DNA of 64,000 nt from an uncultured Bacteroidota bacterium. GTDB lineage: Bacteria; Bacteroidota; Bacteroidia; Flavobacteriales; Flavobacteriaceae. The position numbers and the translations under genes are program-made. Positions 16,843 through 25,846 of the stretch are shown in pieces. Numbering within the stretch: the first letter of the stretch is position 1; each line of letters opens with the position of its first letter. The stretch covers positions 1-64,000 of the forward strand of contig CACAZM010000007.1 in the NCBI GenBank assembly GCA_902536935.1, in the 5' to 3' direction. The notes beneath the pieces are model-generated. The model had not been told where the DNA came from and ran no database searches. It worked only from the letters and a program-made list of their open reading frames with translations.

Positions 16843-18357
16843 ATGGCCAATTCTGTACGCGTTCGTTTCGCCCCAAGCCCAACAGGACCCCTTCATATCG
16901 GTGGGGTACGAACGGCGCTTTATAACTATTTGTACGCGAGGAAACACAACGGGAAATTTGTATTGCGTGTTGAGGACACAGATAAGAAACGCTCTGTTGA
17001 TCGTGCAGAAGAATATATCCAATCTTGTTTAGCGTGGCTTGGTATTAAACCCGACGAGAGCCCCGCCCACCCCGGAAGTTTTGGTCCATATCGTCAAAGT
17101 GAAAGGCGCAATGTGTATCAAAAATATATTGTTGAGCTCGTTGAGAGCGGACTTGCATATTATGCATTTGATTCTTCCGAAAGTTTAGAGCAACATCGTA
17201 ATAACCACGAAAAGAAAGGGAAAACATTTATATATAATTGGCACAATCGAATGAAGCTAAACAACAGCTTGTTTTTAGGAGAGGAAAAAACAAAAGAAAA
17301 GCTGGACAGCGGATGCCCTTATGTCGTTCGTTTTTTGATGTGGGATGAAAAGGAGTCTTCGATATATCGTTGTCACGATTCGGTTCGTGGTAAGGTGGCG
17401 GTTGATTGTAAATTATTGGATGATAAAATACTGTATAAAAGCGATGGTATGCCGACCTATCATTTTGCAAATGTTGTAGACGATCACCTCATGGACATTT
17501 CTCATGTTATACGCGGAGAAGAGTGGTTGCCCTCGTTAGCTTTACATTTAAAGTTATATGATGCCTTTGGTTGGAAACCTCCAGAATTTGCGCATTTACC
17601 ATTGATTCTCAAACCAAATGGTAAAGGAAAACTTTCAAAACGAGATGGGGATAGGTTAGGTTTTCCTGTATTTCCAATACAGTGGAAAGGGGAAATAATG
17701 GGCTATAAAGAAGAAGGTTATTTACCAGTAGCAGTCTTAAATTTCCTTGCATTACTTGGCTGGAACGATGGAAGCGAGAATGAAATTTTCTCATTAGAGG
17801 AGCTGATTTCGTTATTCGATTTGAAAAGAGTTCATCTTGCAGGTGCGCGTTTTGATCCTGAGAAAAACAAGTGGTTTAATCAGCAACACATCCAACGTTT
17901 ACCCCTTTCTGATTTTTGTGGCCTGTGTAAAGCAGTTATCGAAAATCATGGGTTTGTAGTCAATGATAAAAACAAACTAAAGTCTATAGCATTGATGATT
18001 CAACCACGGGTCGTCCTAACCACTAAGCTCTGGCAAGAGCTTAATGTCTTTTTTGAGAGACCGAAAAAGTATGATGAAAAAGCACTCAAAAAGGTTTGGA
18101 AAGCAAAGACGTCCAGTATTCTGCAAGCAGTAGCTAAAGCGCTTTCGCGTGATGGTGATACGACACTAGAAAAGCTAAAAGACATGCTAAAAGGTGTCGC
18201 TGAAGGTGCTGGGCTCGAACATAGTGCATTGATGGGGCCACTGCGTGTTGCGATCGTAGGGTCGCTTTCTGGTCCTGACTTATTCACGCTCATCAATACC
18301 CTAGGTGCAGAAGAAATTATAGGTCGTATTGATTCCGCTTTAAAGGCTATGGAATAA
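16843..18357 (+). CDS. gltX: Glutamyl-tRNA synthetase
   Basis: 504 aa class I synthetase charging tRNA-Glu. It begins MANSVRVRFAPSPTG with the HIGH-type motif PLHIGG around residues 16-21; the KMSKS-type motif reads GKLSKRDGD near 259-267. An in-frame ATG at 16810 would add 11 residues, but homologues start at MA(N)xVRVRFAPSPTG, so I use 16843. A near-consensus TATCTTTA lies at 16822-16829. A separate GlnRS gene is present nearby (19353-21014), so this enzyme is expected to be discriminating. Confidence 0.96.
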   Translation: MANSVRVRFAPSPTGPLHIGGVRTALYNYLYARKHNGKFVLRVEDTDKKRSVDRAEEYIQSCLAWLGIKPDESPAHPGSFGPYRQSERRNVYQKYIVELVESGLAYYAFDSSESLEQHRNNHEKKGKTFIYNWHNRMKLNNSLFLGEEKTKEKLDSGCPYVVRFLMWDEKESSIYRCHDSVRGKVAVDCKLLDDKILYKSDGMPTYHFANVVDDHLMDISHVIRGEEWLPSLALHLKLYDAFGWKPPEFAHLPLILKPNGKGKLSKRDGDRLGFPVFPIQWKGEIMGYKEEGYLPVAVLNFLALLGWNDGSENEIFSLEELISLFDLKRVHLAGARFDPEKNKWFNQQHIQRLPLSDFCGLCKAVIENHGFVVNDKNKLKSIALMIQPRVVLTTKLWQELNVFFERPKKYDEKALKKVWKAKTSSILQAVAKALSRDGDTTLEKLKDMLKGVAEGAGLEHSALMGPLRVAIVGSLSGPDLFTLINTLGAEEIIGRIDSALKAME

Positions 18358-18400
18358 TCATTTTTGATTATCTTTAGTTAAAATCTAAAACTTGCTAATC

Positions 18401-19342
18401 ATGTCCATTATTATTTATTCTTTGCTAGGCTTTCTTGCTTTTATTTTACTCTTTGGAATTTTCTTCATTGTCAAACAACAATCCGCTGCTATTGTTGAGC
18501 GTTTTGGGAGGTTTATTGGGGTTCGTCATTCGGGGCTTCAACTCAAAATTCCAATTGTTGACCGTATCGCTGGACGTGTCAGCTTGCGTGTTCAACAGCT
18601 CGACGTTGTCGTTGAAACAAAAACCAAAGATGATGTTTTTGTTAAAATAAAAGTTTCTGTGCAATACAAGGTGATTAAAGACAAAGTGTTCGATGCATTT
18701 TACAAACTCGACTTCCCTCAAGATCAAATCACGTCTTACGTGTTTGATGTTGTTCGTGCTGAGGTTCCTAAAATGATTTTGGATGATGTCTTTGAGAAAA
18801 AGGATGATGTTGCGATTGCAGTCAAAACAGAACTTAATGATGCTATGGTAAATTATGGATTTGATATCATCAAAACCCTCGTAACTGATATCGATCCTGA
18901 TAGTCAGGTCAAGGACTCCATGAATCGGATTAATGCCTCTGAAAGAGAAAAGGTTGCTGCACAATTTGAAGGGGACGCACAGCGCATCTTGATCGTAGAG
19001 CGTGCAAAGGCCGAAGCGGAATCCAAACGACTACAAGGTCAGGGAATTGCTGACCAAAGGCGAGAAATTGCACGTGGTTTGGAAGACTCGGTCAAAGTAT
19101 TGAATGGTGTTAACATCAACTCCCAAGAGGCTTCGGCACTAATTGTTGTTACCCAACATTATGACACCCTTCAGTCAGTTGGGTCAGCAAGCAATAGCAA
19201 TTTGATTTTGATGCCAAATTCGCCACAAGCGGGCTCAGAAATGCTAAACAATATGGTTGCCTCGTTTACGGCGAGTAATCAAATTGGTGAAGCCATGAAA
19301 AAGCAAAGAGAAGAAGACGAGCGTTCGAAAAATAACGAATAA
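18401..19342 (+). CDS. SPFH/Band 7 (stomatin-like, QmcA-type) membrane protein
   Basis: 313 aa. One N-terminal membrane helix (about 1-25), then an SPFH domain starting FFIVKQQSAAIVERFGRFIGVRHSG-like, with typical VVETKTKDDVFV and a long alpha-helical coiled stretch rich in REKVAAQFEGDAQR and AKAEAESKRLQGQG. Such proteins form large membrane-associated oligomers and influence membrane proteases and microdomains. The ATG at 18401 is preferred; a TTG three codons earlier is in frame but less likely. A TATCTTTA near-consensus promoter lies about 25 nt upstream. Tail-to-tail with glnS (10 bp gap). Confidence 0.9.
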   Translation: MSIIIYSLLGFLAFILLFGIFFIVKQQSAAIVERFGRFIGVRHSGLQLKIPIVDRIAGRVSLRVQQLDVVVETKTKDDVFVKIKVSVQYKVIKDKVFDAFYKLDFPQDQITSYVFDVVRAEVPKMILDDVFEKKDDVAIAVKTELNDAMVNYGFDIIKTLVTDIDPDSQVKDSMNRINASEREKVAAQFEGDAQRILIVERAKAEAESKRLQGQGIADQRREIARGLEDSVKVLNGVNINSQEASALIVVTQHYDTLQSVGSASNSNLILMPNSPQAGSEMLNNMVASFTASNQIGEAMKKQREEDERSKNNE

Positions 19343-19352
19343 CACGGTGTAT

Positions 19353-21014
19353 TTATTTTTTAGACCAATTGTCTCGTAATCCAACAGTACGGTTAAAAAT
19401 GGTGTTAGTTTCCGTGCTGTCTGGGTCAACCACATAGTATCCTTGGCGTTGGAATTGGTAGTTCTTTCCAGGAAGCGGCTTGCCAATATTTGGTTCGATA
19501 AAAGCCTGTTGTTCGGACAATGAGTTTTCGTTAAGAAAACTTGTGAAGTCTACGTCTTTGTGGCCATCTGGATTGGGGTCAGAAAACAATCGATCGTAAT
19601 TTCTAACTTGAATTTGATGGGCGTGTTCTTCCGAAACCCAATGTAGGGTTCCTTTCACTTTGCGCTGACTTTCTTCAGTTCCACTTCCGCTTTTACTCAA
19701 TGGGTCATAAGTACAAAAAACTGTTTTGATCTTTCCATTATTATCCTTTTCAACCGACTCTGCTTTAATAATATAGGCGTTTTTTAAGCGCACTTCCTTA
19801 CCGAGCTTTAAACGGAAAAACTTACGATTTGCTTCCTCACGAAAATCTTCTCGCTCAATCAAAATGGTTTTAGAAAATGGCAATTCGCGACTTCCCGCTG
19901 TCGGATCTTCGGGATTATTTTCTGCAGTTAACCACTCCTCCTGTCCATCTGGATAATTTGTGATAACAACACGTATAGGGTTGAGAACGGCCATGATCCG
20001 TAATGCAATTTTATTTAAATCCTCTCGAATACAGAACTCTAATAAAGAAACATCGATAAGGTTCTCTCTTTTTGCCACCCCCACGGCATGAATAAAGTTT
20101 TTTAATGAAGCTGCTGTGTATCCTCTTCTTCGTAAACCACTGATGGTTGGCATTCGTGGGTCGTCCCATCCTGAAACAGTTTTGTTTTGAACCAGTTGCA
20201 TCAATTTACGCTTACTCGTTACGGTATAATTGAGATTCATACGAGCAAACTCTCTTTGTTTTGGTGCGAGGCCTGTGGTGTATATCTCGGTTAGAAAAGC
20301 CTCATAGAGATCGCGATGGGGTTTAAATTCTAATGAGCATAGAGAGTGTGAAATCTTTTCGATGTAATCCGACTGTCCATGCGTCCAATCATACATCGGG
20401 TAAATACACCATTGATCGCCTGTTCGATGATGGGTTTGAAATAAAATTCGATACATAACAGGGTCACGCAGCAACATATTTGGGGAGCTCATATCACCTT
20501 TAAATCGCAAAACATGACTTCCTTCTTTGTGTTTTCCTGCTTTCATTTCAGTAAAAAGAAGCAGATTTTCTTCAGTAGATCTTGTGCGATAAGGGCTGTG
20601 CTGGCCTGTTTGGGTTGGTGTACCTTTTTGTTTTGCGATTTCTTCTGACTTTTGCGAATCGACATAGGCCTTTCCCAACTTTATTAGATCAACTGCCCAA
20701 TCATACAAGACTTGAAAATAGTCGGAAGCATAGCATTCTTTATCCCAACAAAAACCTAACCAGTGAATGTCTTTTTTTATGGCATCTACATAGAGTTTTT
20801 CTTCTGCTGCTGGGTTGGTGTCATCAAAACGAAGGTTTACAGGCGCGTTATATGACAGGCCCAAACCAAAATTAATGCAGATTGCCTTTACATGTCCGAT
20901 GTGTAAAAATCCATTCGGTTCGGGCGGGAAACGAAAACGTAAAGACTCTTTAGAAAGGCCTTGCTTTAGGTCTTCATCGATAATGTGTTCAATAAAATTT
21001 TTCGATGGGTTCAC
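19353..21014 (-). CDS. glnS: Glutaminyl-tRNA synthetase
   Basis: 553 aa class I synthetase that charges tRNA-Gln directly. Motifs: RFPPEPNGFLHIGHVKAI (HIGH) at about 28-45, and VTSKRKLM (KMSKS-type) near 263-270; the C-terminal beta-barrel anticodon domain runs from about 340. The reading frame opens with GTG at 21014 and has no upstream ATG; a full-consensus TACCTTTG 17 nt before it supports that GTG start. GlnRS genes in bacteria are generally viewed as acquired from eukaryotes. Divergent from folB. Confidence 0.95.
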   Translation of the reverse strand: MNPSKNFIEHIIDEDLKQGLSKESLRFRFPPEPNGFLHIGHVKAICINFGLGLSYNAPVNLRFDDTNPAAEEKLYVDAIKKDIHWLGFCWDKECYASDYFQVLYDWAVDLIKLGKAYVDSQKSEEIAKQKGTPTQTGQHSPYRTRSTEENLLLFTEMKAGKHKEGSHVLRFKGDMSSPNMLLRDPVMYRILFQTHHRTGDQWCIYPMYDWTHGQSDYIEKISHSLCSLEFKPHRDLYEAFLTEIYTTGLAPKQREFARMNLNYTVTSKRKLMQLVQNKTVSGWDDPRMPTISGLRRRGYTAASLKNFIHAVGVAKRENLIDVSLLEFCIREDLNKIALRIMAVLNPIRVVITNYPDGQEEWLTAENNPEDPTAGSRELPFSKTILIEREDFREEANRKFFRLKLGKEVRLKNAYIIKAESVEKDNNGKIKTVFCTYDPLSKSGSGTEESQRKVKGTLHWVSEEHAHQIQVRNYDRLFSDPNPDGHKDVDFTSFLNENSLSEQQAFIEPNIGKPLPGKNYQFQRQGYYVVDPDSTETNTIFNRTVGLRDNWSKK

Positions 21015-21031
21015 TCAGTGATTATTTCTGG

Positions 21032-21039
21032 CAAAGGTA
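21032..21039 (-). promoter_or_regulatory. TAnnTTTG -7 element for glnS
   Basis: TACCTTTG on the minus strand, 17 nt before the GTG start of glnS. Confidence 0.5.
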
Positions 21040-21072
21040 ATTAATTCACACAGGAAGAGCTGCTTTGTTTGC

Positions 21073-21080
21073 TATCTTTG
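21073..21080 (+). promoter_or_regulatory. TAnnTTTG -7 element for folB
   Basis: TATCTTTG, 12 nt before the folB ATG at 21093; it overlaps an in-frame TTG at 21069 and so rules that out as a start. Confidence 0.55.
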
Positions 21081-21092
21081 CCAAAAATAAAC

Positions 21093-21443
21093 ATGGGCCA
21101 AATTTATTTAGAAAACATCCGAACATATAGCCACCATGGTTGTATGAAAGAGGAGACCGTTATTGGTAGTGAATATCGGGTTGACTTATGGGTGGATGCG
21201 GATTTGACGGTTGCTTCTTCATCAGATGATTTAAAAGACACCCCGGATTATGTTGTACTTCACCAAATTGTTGTAAAAGAAATGAAAATACCTTCTCGGC
21301 TATTGGAACATGTAGCACAACGGATTATCGAGCGTATCAAGTCTACCGTTAAAGATTTAGATCATATTCGGGTTCGTGTATCAAAAATCAATCCACCTAT
21401 CGGTGGGGATGTACAGTCCGTTTCTGTATTGTTAGAGGAGTAA
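21093..21443 (+). CDS. folB: Dihydroneopterin aldolase
   Basis: 116 aa, folate biosynthesis enzyme converting 7,8-dihydroneopterin to 6-hydroxymethyl-dihydropterin and glycolaldehyde. Signatures: IYLENIRTYSHHGCMKEE at the N-terminus (typical I.L.gir.y..HGv..eE), DYVVLHQIV, LLEHVAQRI with the catalytic-region glutamate/lysine pattern, and VRVSKINPPIGGDV near the end. Normal length and single-gene unit; the tRNA-Cys gene follows 46 bp downstream on the same strand. Confidence 0.92.
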   Translation: MGQIYLENIRTYSHHGCMKEETVIGSEYRVDLWVDADLTVASSSDDLKDTPDYVVLHQIVVKEMKIPSRLLEHVAQRIIERIKSTVKDLDHIRVRVSKINPPIGGDVQSVSVLLEE

Positions 21444-21489
21444 AGTATTCTCTGGTTGATTAAAATAACTTACTTTTACCATTGAATTT

Positions 21490-21560
21490 GGCACCGTGGC
21501 CGAGTGGCTAGGCAGAGCTCTGCAAAAGCTTGTACAGCGGTTCGAATCCGCTCGGTGCCT
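21490..21560 (+). tRNA. tRNA-Cys (GCA)
   Basis: A complete cloverleaf: acceptor GGCACCG pairs with CGGTGCC, the D arm is GCCGAGTGGCTAGGC, the anticodon loop CTGCAAA carries GCA, and the T arm contains GGTTCGAATCC. The discriminator base is T (U73), the identity element for tRNA-Cys. CCA is not encoded. Confidence 0.95.
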
Positions 21561-21566
21561 CTTTAT

Positions 21567-22238
21567 TTACTTCCATTGGTTTATCGAAGGTAACAAAACG
21601 TCTGGCTCTGGCGCATAGACGCCTTGGTAAATAAAATAGATTCCAAAAATAACTAACAAAACACACACTGATAGTCTGATTTTGTAGATCACAGGAGGAG
21701 TAAGTGTTTTGCTCAACTGTTTGGCAAGCACGATTTTAAGAAACCCTAAAATCAGATAGCCTATCATAACGGTTGAAAAGAAAACGATGATGCGACTGGT
21801 CTCTAGTTCCAATGTCGGTGCGATTGAGACGAGCAAACCCAACCAAAACAAAAAAGTTCCAACATTGATGATGTTTAAGAAAAACCCTTTGATGAAATAT
21901 GAAAATAAATGAAATCCTTTAGGCTCTATTGGTTCGTTTTCGATGATTTCCTCTTTTTTTCGGATCGTTGTAATTGCGCTAATAATGGCATAAACCAGCA
22001 ACAATACACCGCCAAGTATATATAGGTTTGGGTTGTCCTTTATGTCTGCTAAGAGTGATTTTGTACCTAGAAAGGCAACAAGAACAAAGACTGCATCTGC
22101 AAAAACCGCACCTAGGTCAATTAGAAATGCTGGTTTGATCCCTTTGCTAATACTTGTTTCTAGTATTAGGAAAAACAGGGGACCTGTAGCAAAAATCAAC
22201 AGGACCGAAAAAGGTAGTGCTGAAAGAACATCATTCAT
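21567..22238 (-). CDS. LysE/RhtB family export protein
   Basis: 223 aa with six hydrophobic segments, the LysE-family plan. The N-terminus has PFSVLLIFATGPLFFLILETSISKGIKPAF, close to the family signature PGP..l.....a...G...g. with a substituted PGP. Members export amino acids or other small metabolites; the substrate here cannot be told. Its ATG overlaps the stop of the upstream DUF2807 gene by 4 bp, so the two are translated from one message, likely starting at rnr. The 3' end lies 6 bp from the tRNA-Cys gene on the other strand. Confidence 0.82.
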   Translation of the reverse strand: MNDVLSALPFSVLLIFATGPLFFLILETSISKGIKPAFLIDLGAVFADAVFVLVAFLGTKSLLADIKDNPNLYILGGVLLLVYAIISAITTIRKKEEIIENEPIEPKGFHLFSYFIKGFFLNIINVGTFLFWLGLLVSIAPTLELETSRIIVFFSTVMIGYLILGFLKIVLAKQLSKTLTPPVIYKIRLSVCVLLVIFGIYFIYQGVYAPEPDVLLPSINQWK

Positions 22239-22915
22239 TGCTCTTCGGAAAGTTTTGTAAAGAGGATAGACCCTCCTAGTGTTTTGTTATGAACCGTCTT
22301 TAATGGGTTTCCGTAAACCCTGGCTACTCCTCCAAATCGTGTTGTGAGATCAAATAGAGATGTTGATTGTACCTCGCATGATCCACCAAATGTGATTTGT
22401 GCAGTACTTTCTTTTGATAAGGTTCGTTGTGCGTCTACCGTTCCTCCTGATGATATACGGATTTGCTGTTGTTCTACCTCTCCCGCTACATTAATTTTCC
22501 CGCCTGTATTTGCAATGTAGTTTACTTTTTTTGCGAATAAACTTAATTCTATTTCTGCTCCTTTCCTGCTGCGAATATGTAGTTCTTTTGTTTGGAGCGT
22601 GTCTAGAACGGAAAGATAAGCCCCACGGCTTACATCTATTTTGCTGATGTCGCCAGTAAAGAACAACTCAATGTTCGCGTCAATTCCTTTTAAAGTCTGA
22701 AAAGTTTTCATACTGATTTTAAGCCGGCCATCTTTATTCGTTACCGTTACGCCTTTTTTGTTTTTACTTGTTATGGAAATTGCGTTTTTATCTCCTGATA
22801 TTAGCGTAACGTGTAATCCGTCTTTGATGATGAGTTCTGTAAACTCTCCTATTGTTTTTTGTTGACAAAAAACACTTACAGAAAAAAGAAAGAAAACAAG
22901 CCTAAAATTATTCAT
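22235..22915 (-). CDS. Head-GIN (DUF2807) domain secreted protein
   Basis: 226 aa with a signal peptide (about 1-18, MNNFRLVFFLFSVSVFCQ). The body is a right-handed beta-helix-like repeat rich in I/V strands with GG turns (ANTGGKINVAGEV, ISSGGTVDAQ, ITFGGSCEVQ, LGGSILF), typical of the auto-transporter-adhesin head GIN domain common in Bacteroidota. Function unknown; presumably surface-exposed or periplasmic. Lies 29 bp after rnr and overlaps the LysE-type gene by 4 bp. Confidence 0.85.
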   Translation of the reverse strand: MNNFRLVFFLFSVSVFCQQKTIGEFTELIIKDGLHVTLISGDKNAISITSKNKKGVTVTNKDGRLKISMKTFQTLKGIDANIELFFTGDISKIDVSRGAYLSVLDTLQTKELHIRSRKGAEIELSLFAKKVNYIANTGGKINVAGEVEQQQIRISSGGTVDAQRTLSKESTAQITFGGSCEVQSTSLFDLTTRFGGVARVYGNPLKTVHNKTLGGSILFTKLSEEQ

Positions 22916-22944
22916 AGGTAAGCTTTATTCAAAATTACATAAAA

Positions 22945-25092
22945 CTAATCGTCTGTAATGGATAAATCGATTTGTCTCTTAATTAAGTCTGTTGATACGA
23001 TCGTGACTTGAACAGAATCTCCGAGCTGATACTCCTTTTTGGTTTGTTGACCAATCATCTTTAATTGAGCTGCATCATAATAATAGTAATCATCCGGTAA
23101 GTCTTGTATGCGCACAAACCCTTCGCACTTACTCTCCACTAATTCAATAAAAACACCCCTCTCTGTAACTCCTGAAATGGATCCTTTTTGTATAGAACCA
23201 ATATGCTTTGATATATACTTGACTTGCATGAATTTTATGGAATCGCGTTCTGCTTTGATGGCGAGAATTTCCTGATCTGTACAGTGTTTTAAATGTTGCT
23301 CTAAATCGTCTGTTTTTGGTGGGGTTTTTTGAGTGAGATAGTGCTGTAATAAGCGATGAACAATTACATCTGGATACCTCCTTATCGGTGATGTGAAATG
23401 AGTGTAATGTGTAAAATGAAGACCGTAGTGCCCGATGTTTTGTGTTGTATAAATCGCTTTACTCATGCTCCTGATTGCGAGAGTATCAAGCAGATTTTTT
23501 TCGGGCTTTTGATCGATCTGTTGGAGTAATGAATTGATTGATTTTGCAATTGTTTTCGGGGTGTTTAAGTTGAGCTTGTATCCTAATCCAAAAGCGATTC
23601 GTGCAAATTGAGCCAGCTTTTCTTCATCAGGTTCGTCATGAACACGATAAACAAAAGGAGGCGCTTGTTTGCGATTGCCAATATAGGTAGCTACAGATTC
23701 ATTTGCGAGAAGCATAAGCTCTTCGATCAGATGATTTGCTGCTTTACTTTCTTTTACCAAGACCGTTTTTGGGTTGTTTTGATCATCTAAAGCAAAACGA
23801 ACTTCTTGTTTGTTAAAATTGATCGCTCCGTTTTTGAGGCGATTTTTTCTTCTTGTAAACGCGATATTTTGTAGGTGTTGAATTGCTTCAAAAACATCTT
23901 TCTTGACGGTATATTCTGCTGATGTAAGAGAAATCTTTGATGGGATTGTCTTGGATTGTGACGAAATCATATGTTGCGCTTCTTCGTAAGCAAAGCGTGC
24001 ATCTGATAAAATCACTGTTTTACCATACCACTCTGACTTGACTTCACCTACGGGAGTGATTTCAAAAACAGCTGAAAACGTTAACTTTTCTTCATTTGGT
24101 CGAAGGGAACAGATTTGATTCGATAATCTCTCTGGCAGCATCGGAACTACTCTATCCACCAAATATATCGAAGTGGCTCTTTGGTATGCTTCTTTGTCTA
24201 GTACACTTCCTGGATAAACATAATGGGAAACATCCGCAATATGTATACCAACCTCAAATAAATCTTTTGAAAGGGTTTTGAAAGAGATTGCATCATCAAA
24301 ATCTTTCGCATCTTTTGGATCAATAGTAAAAGTTAAAACGTTACGAAAATCACGCCTCTCAGCAATTTCGTCTTTAGTAATCTCTATTTTGAGTTGCGTT
24401 GCATAATCCTCAACCTCTTTATTAAAACTCCATGGTAATCCGTGGGTTGCCATTATGGTATGAATTTCTGTTTCATGGTTTCCGGGTTTACCTAAAATTT
24501 CATTAACAACGGCTTGTGGATAGTTGGATTTCCGTTTCCATTCTTGTATGGAAACTAAAACACAATCTCCTAACTTTGCTTTTCCTATATTTTCTTTCGA
24601 TAATAAAAAAGGAAGATTGATGTTTTTTGGTTGTACAGAAAAAGTATCATCAAATTTTTCGATTATCCCTACATATTGTGTTTTTTGCCTTTTAATGATA
24701 TGAACAACAATTCCTTGTTTTCTTCGCTTTCCTTTTGACGCCATGATTTTGAAAGAGACCATATCGCCATGAAATGCCTTATTAAAATGTCGCCTATCAA
24801 TAAATACGTCCTCCTCAAACTCATCCGAAATTAGGTACCCATTACCTTGACTGTTCACGTCTAAAGTTCCTTCATGAAGACTTGAAGAAGGTTTAATAAA
24901 ATACTTTCCTTTTCCTTGTTCTTCTATAAACCCTTTATTTTTTAATTTTTTTAAAGACTTGGCGATATAATTTCTTCCGCTTGGGTCATGAATTGACAAA
25001 CGACTACAAATTTGTTTGTAGTTGAGTGGGCTTCCATTTTGTTGGATCAAAATGTTGAGAATCGTATCTTTTTTTGTATGTTTTTTTCCCAT
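22945..25092 (-). CDS. rnr: Ribonuclease R
   Basis: 715 aa 3'-to-5' exoribonuclease that degrades structured RNA. Domain order: N-terminal helix-turn-helix (about 8-60), cold-shock domains (about 70-220), RNB catalytic domain (about 245-580) with the metal-binding DPKDAKDFDDAIS and GIHIADVSHYV motifs, and a C-terminal S1 domain (about 630-712, including ERGVFIELVESKCEGFVRI). Full length. Leads an rnr > DUF2807 > LysE run. The 325-bp gap upstream holds no -7 element I could match with confidence. Confidence 0.96.
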   Translation of the reverse strand: MGKKHTKKDTILNILIQQNGSPLNYKQICSRLSIHDPSGRNYIAKSLKKLKNKGFIEEQGKGKYFIKPSSSLHEGTLDVNSQGNGYLISDEFEEDVFIDRRHFNKAFHGDMVSFKIMASKGKRRKQGIVVHIIKRQKTQYVGIIEKFDDTFSVQPKNINLPFLLSKENIGKAKLGDCVLVSIQEWKRKSNYPQAVVNEILGKPGNHETEIHTIMATHGLPWSFNKEVEDYATQLKIEITKDEIAERRDFRNVLTFTIDPKDAKDFDDAISFKTLSKDLFEVGIHIADVSHYVYPGSVLDKEAYQRATSIYLVDRVVPMLPERLSNQICSLRPNEEKLTFSAVFEITPVGEVKSEWYGKTVILSDARFAYEEAQHMISSQSKTIPSKISLTSAEYTVKKDVFEAIQHLQNIAFTRRKNRLKNGAINFNKQEVRFALDDQNNPKTVLVKESKAANHLIEELMLLANESVATYIGNRKQAPPFVYRVHDEPDEEKLAQFARIAFGLGYKLNLNTPKTIAKSINSLLQQIDQKPEKNLLDTLAIRSMSKAIYTTQNIGHYGLHFTHYTHFTSPIRRYPDVIVHRLLQHYLTQKTPPKTDDLEQHLKHCTDQEILAIKAERDSIKFMQVKYISKHIGSIQKGSISGVTERGVFIELVESKCEGFVRIQDLPDDYYYYDAAQLKMIGQQTKKEYQLGDSVQVTIVSTDLIKRQIDLSITDD

Positions 25093-25417
25093 GTTTTAGA
25101 AGATGCAATTTAGAACTTTAAATCCTGAACTGATTAAAAGCTTTTGTGAATTATCAACTTTATTCTATTTATCATTATCATCTTCCTTTTTAAAATAATA
25201 TTTAAGTGATTATAATAGCTTGTTAATATCTACGATAACTCTAATTTTCCTTCTTATATTAGTTGTTTATAATACAGAAATTACTGTTTAAAACATGTCA
25301 GTTAAAAACAACAAAACGTTTGAAAAACACCCAGAAGGTAAAGCTTGTTGATAACCCTGATTTTATAAACATTTCTATCAACAAAAAAGTTAGCTAATTT
25401 TGTAATAAACAAAAACC
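25093..25417. other. AT-rich intergenic region with three DnaA-box-like 9-mers
   Basis: 325 bp between the divergent rnr and rpiB genes, visibly very AT-rich with no credible gene. It carries TTATCAACT (25151-25159, +), TTATCAACA (25346-25354, -) and CTATCAACA (25375-25383, +), each one or two bases from the DnaA box TTATCCACA; the last two form an inverted pair 20 bp apart. It could simply be a divergent promoter region. An origin-related role is a hypothesis, supported weakly by two parS-type sites 9-11 kb away. Confidence 0.3.
25395..25402 (+). promoter_or_regulatory. TAnnTTTG -7 element for rpiB
   Basis: TAATTTTG, 15 nt before the rpiB ATG at 25418. Confidence 0.5.
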
Positions 25418-25846
25418 ATGAACATTTCTATTGGCAACGATCACGCAGGAACAAATTATAAATTAGAATTACTTTCTTATTTAAAGAAAAAAGGACACAC
25501 TGTTGTCAACCATGGTACAGATAACGAAAATAGCATGGATTATCCTGATACGATTCATCCTGTTGCCGCTGATGTTTCAAATCATAAATCTGATTTTGGT
25601 ATTATAATCTGTGGAAGTGGAAACGGTGCAAACATGACGGCAAACAAACATAAAAAAGTCCGTTCAGCTCTTTGTTGGAATTCAAATATTGCATCTCTTG
25701 CTCGCCAACATAATAATGCCAACATTTTAAGTTTACCTGCACGTTTTATCTCGCTTGATGAAGCAAAAGAAATCGTCGATCATTTTTTATCAACTGATTT
25801 TGAAGGAGGAAGACACCAACGAAGAATCGAAAAAATTGATACATGA
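25418..25846 (+). CDS. rpiB: Ribose-5-phosphate isomerase B (RpiB/LacAB family)
   Basis: 142 aa. Interconverts ribose-5-phosphate and ribulose-5-phosphate in the pentose phosphate pathway. Signatures: ISIGNDHAGTNYK at the N-terminus, IICGSGNGANMTANKHKKVRSALCW (the anion-binding loop is GSGNGANM) and the C-terminal FLSTDFEGGRHQRRI. The catalytic cysteine position is conserved in IICGSGNG. Overlaps the following GNAT gene by 4 bp (ATGA), so the pair forms one operon. Confidence 0.92.
   Translation: MNISIGNDHAGTNYKLELLSYLKKKGHTVVNHGTDNENSMDYPDTIHPVAADVSNHKSDFGIIICGSGNGANMTANKHKKVRSALCWNSNIASLARQHNNANILSLPARFISLDEAKEIVDHFLSTDFEGGRHQRRIEKIDT

Noticed and set aside
18446-18964. 172-codon antisense frame in the SPFH gene
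   Set aside because: A shadow frame; no family resemblance, and the sense frame is a clear SPFH protein.
25297-25350. 18-codon frame MSVKNNKTFEKH in the rnr-rpiB gap
   Set aside because: No promoter or conservation argument; AT-rich sequence gives such frames by chance.
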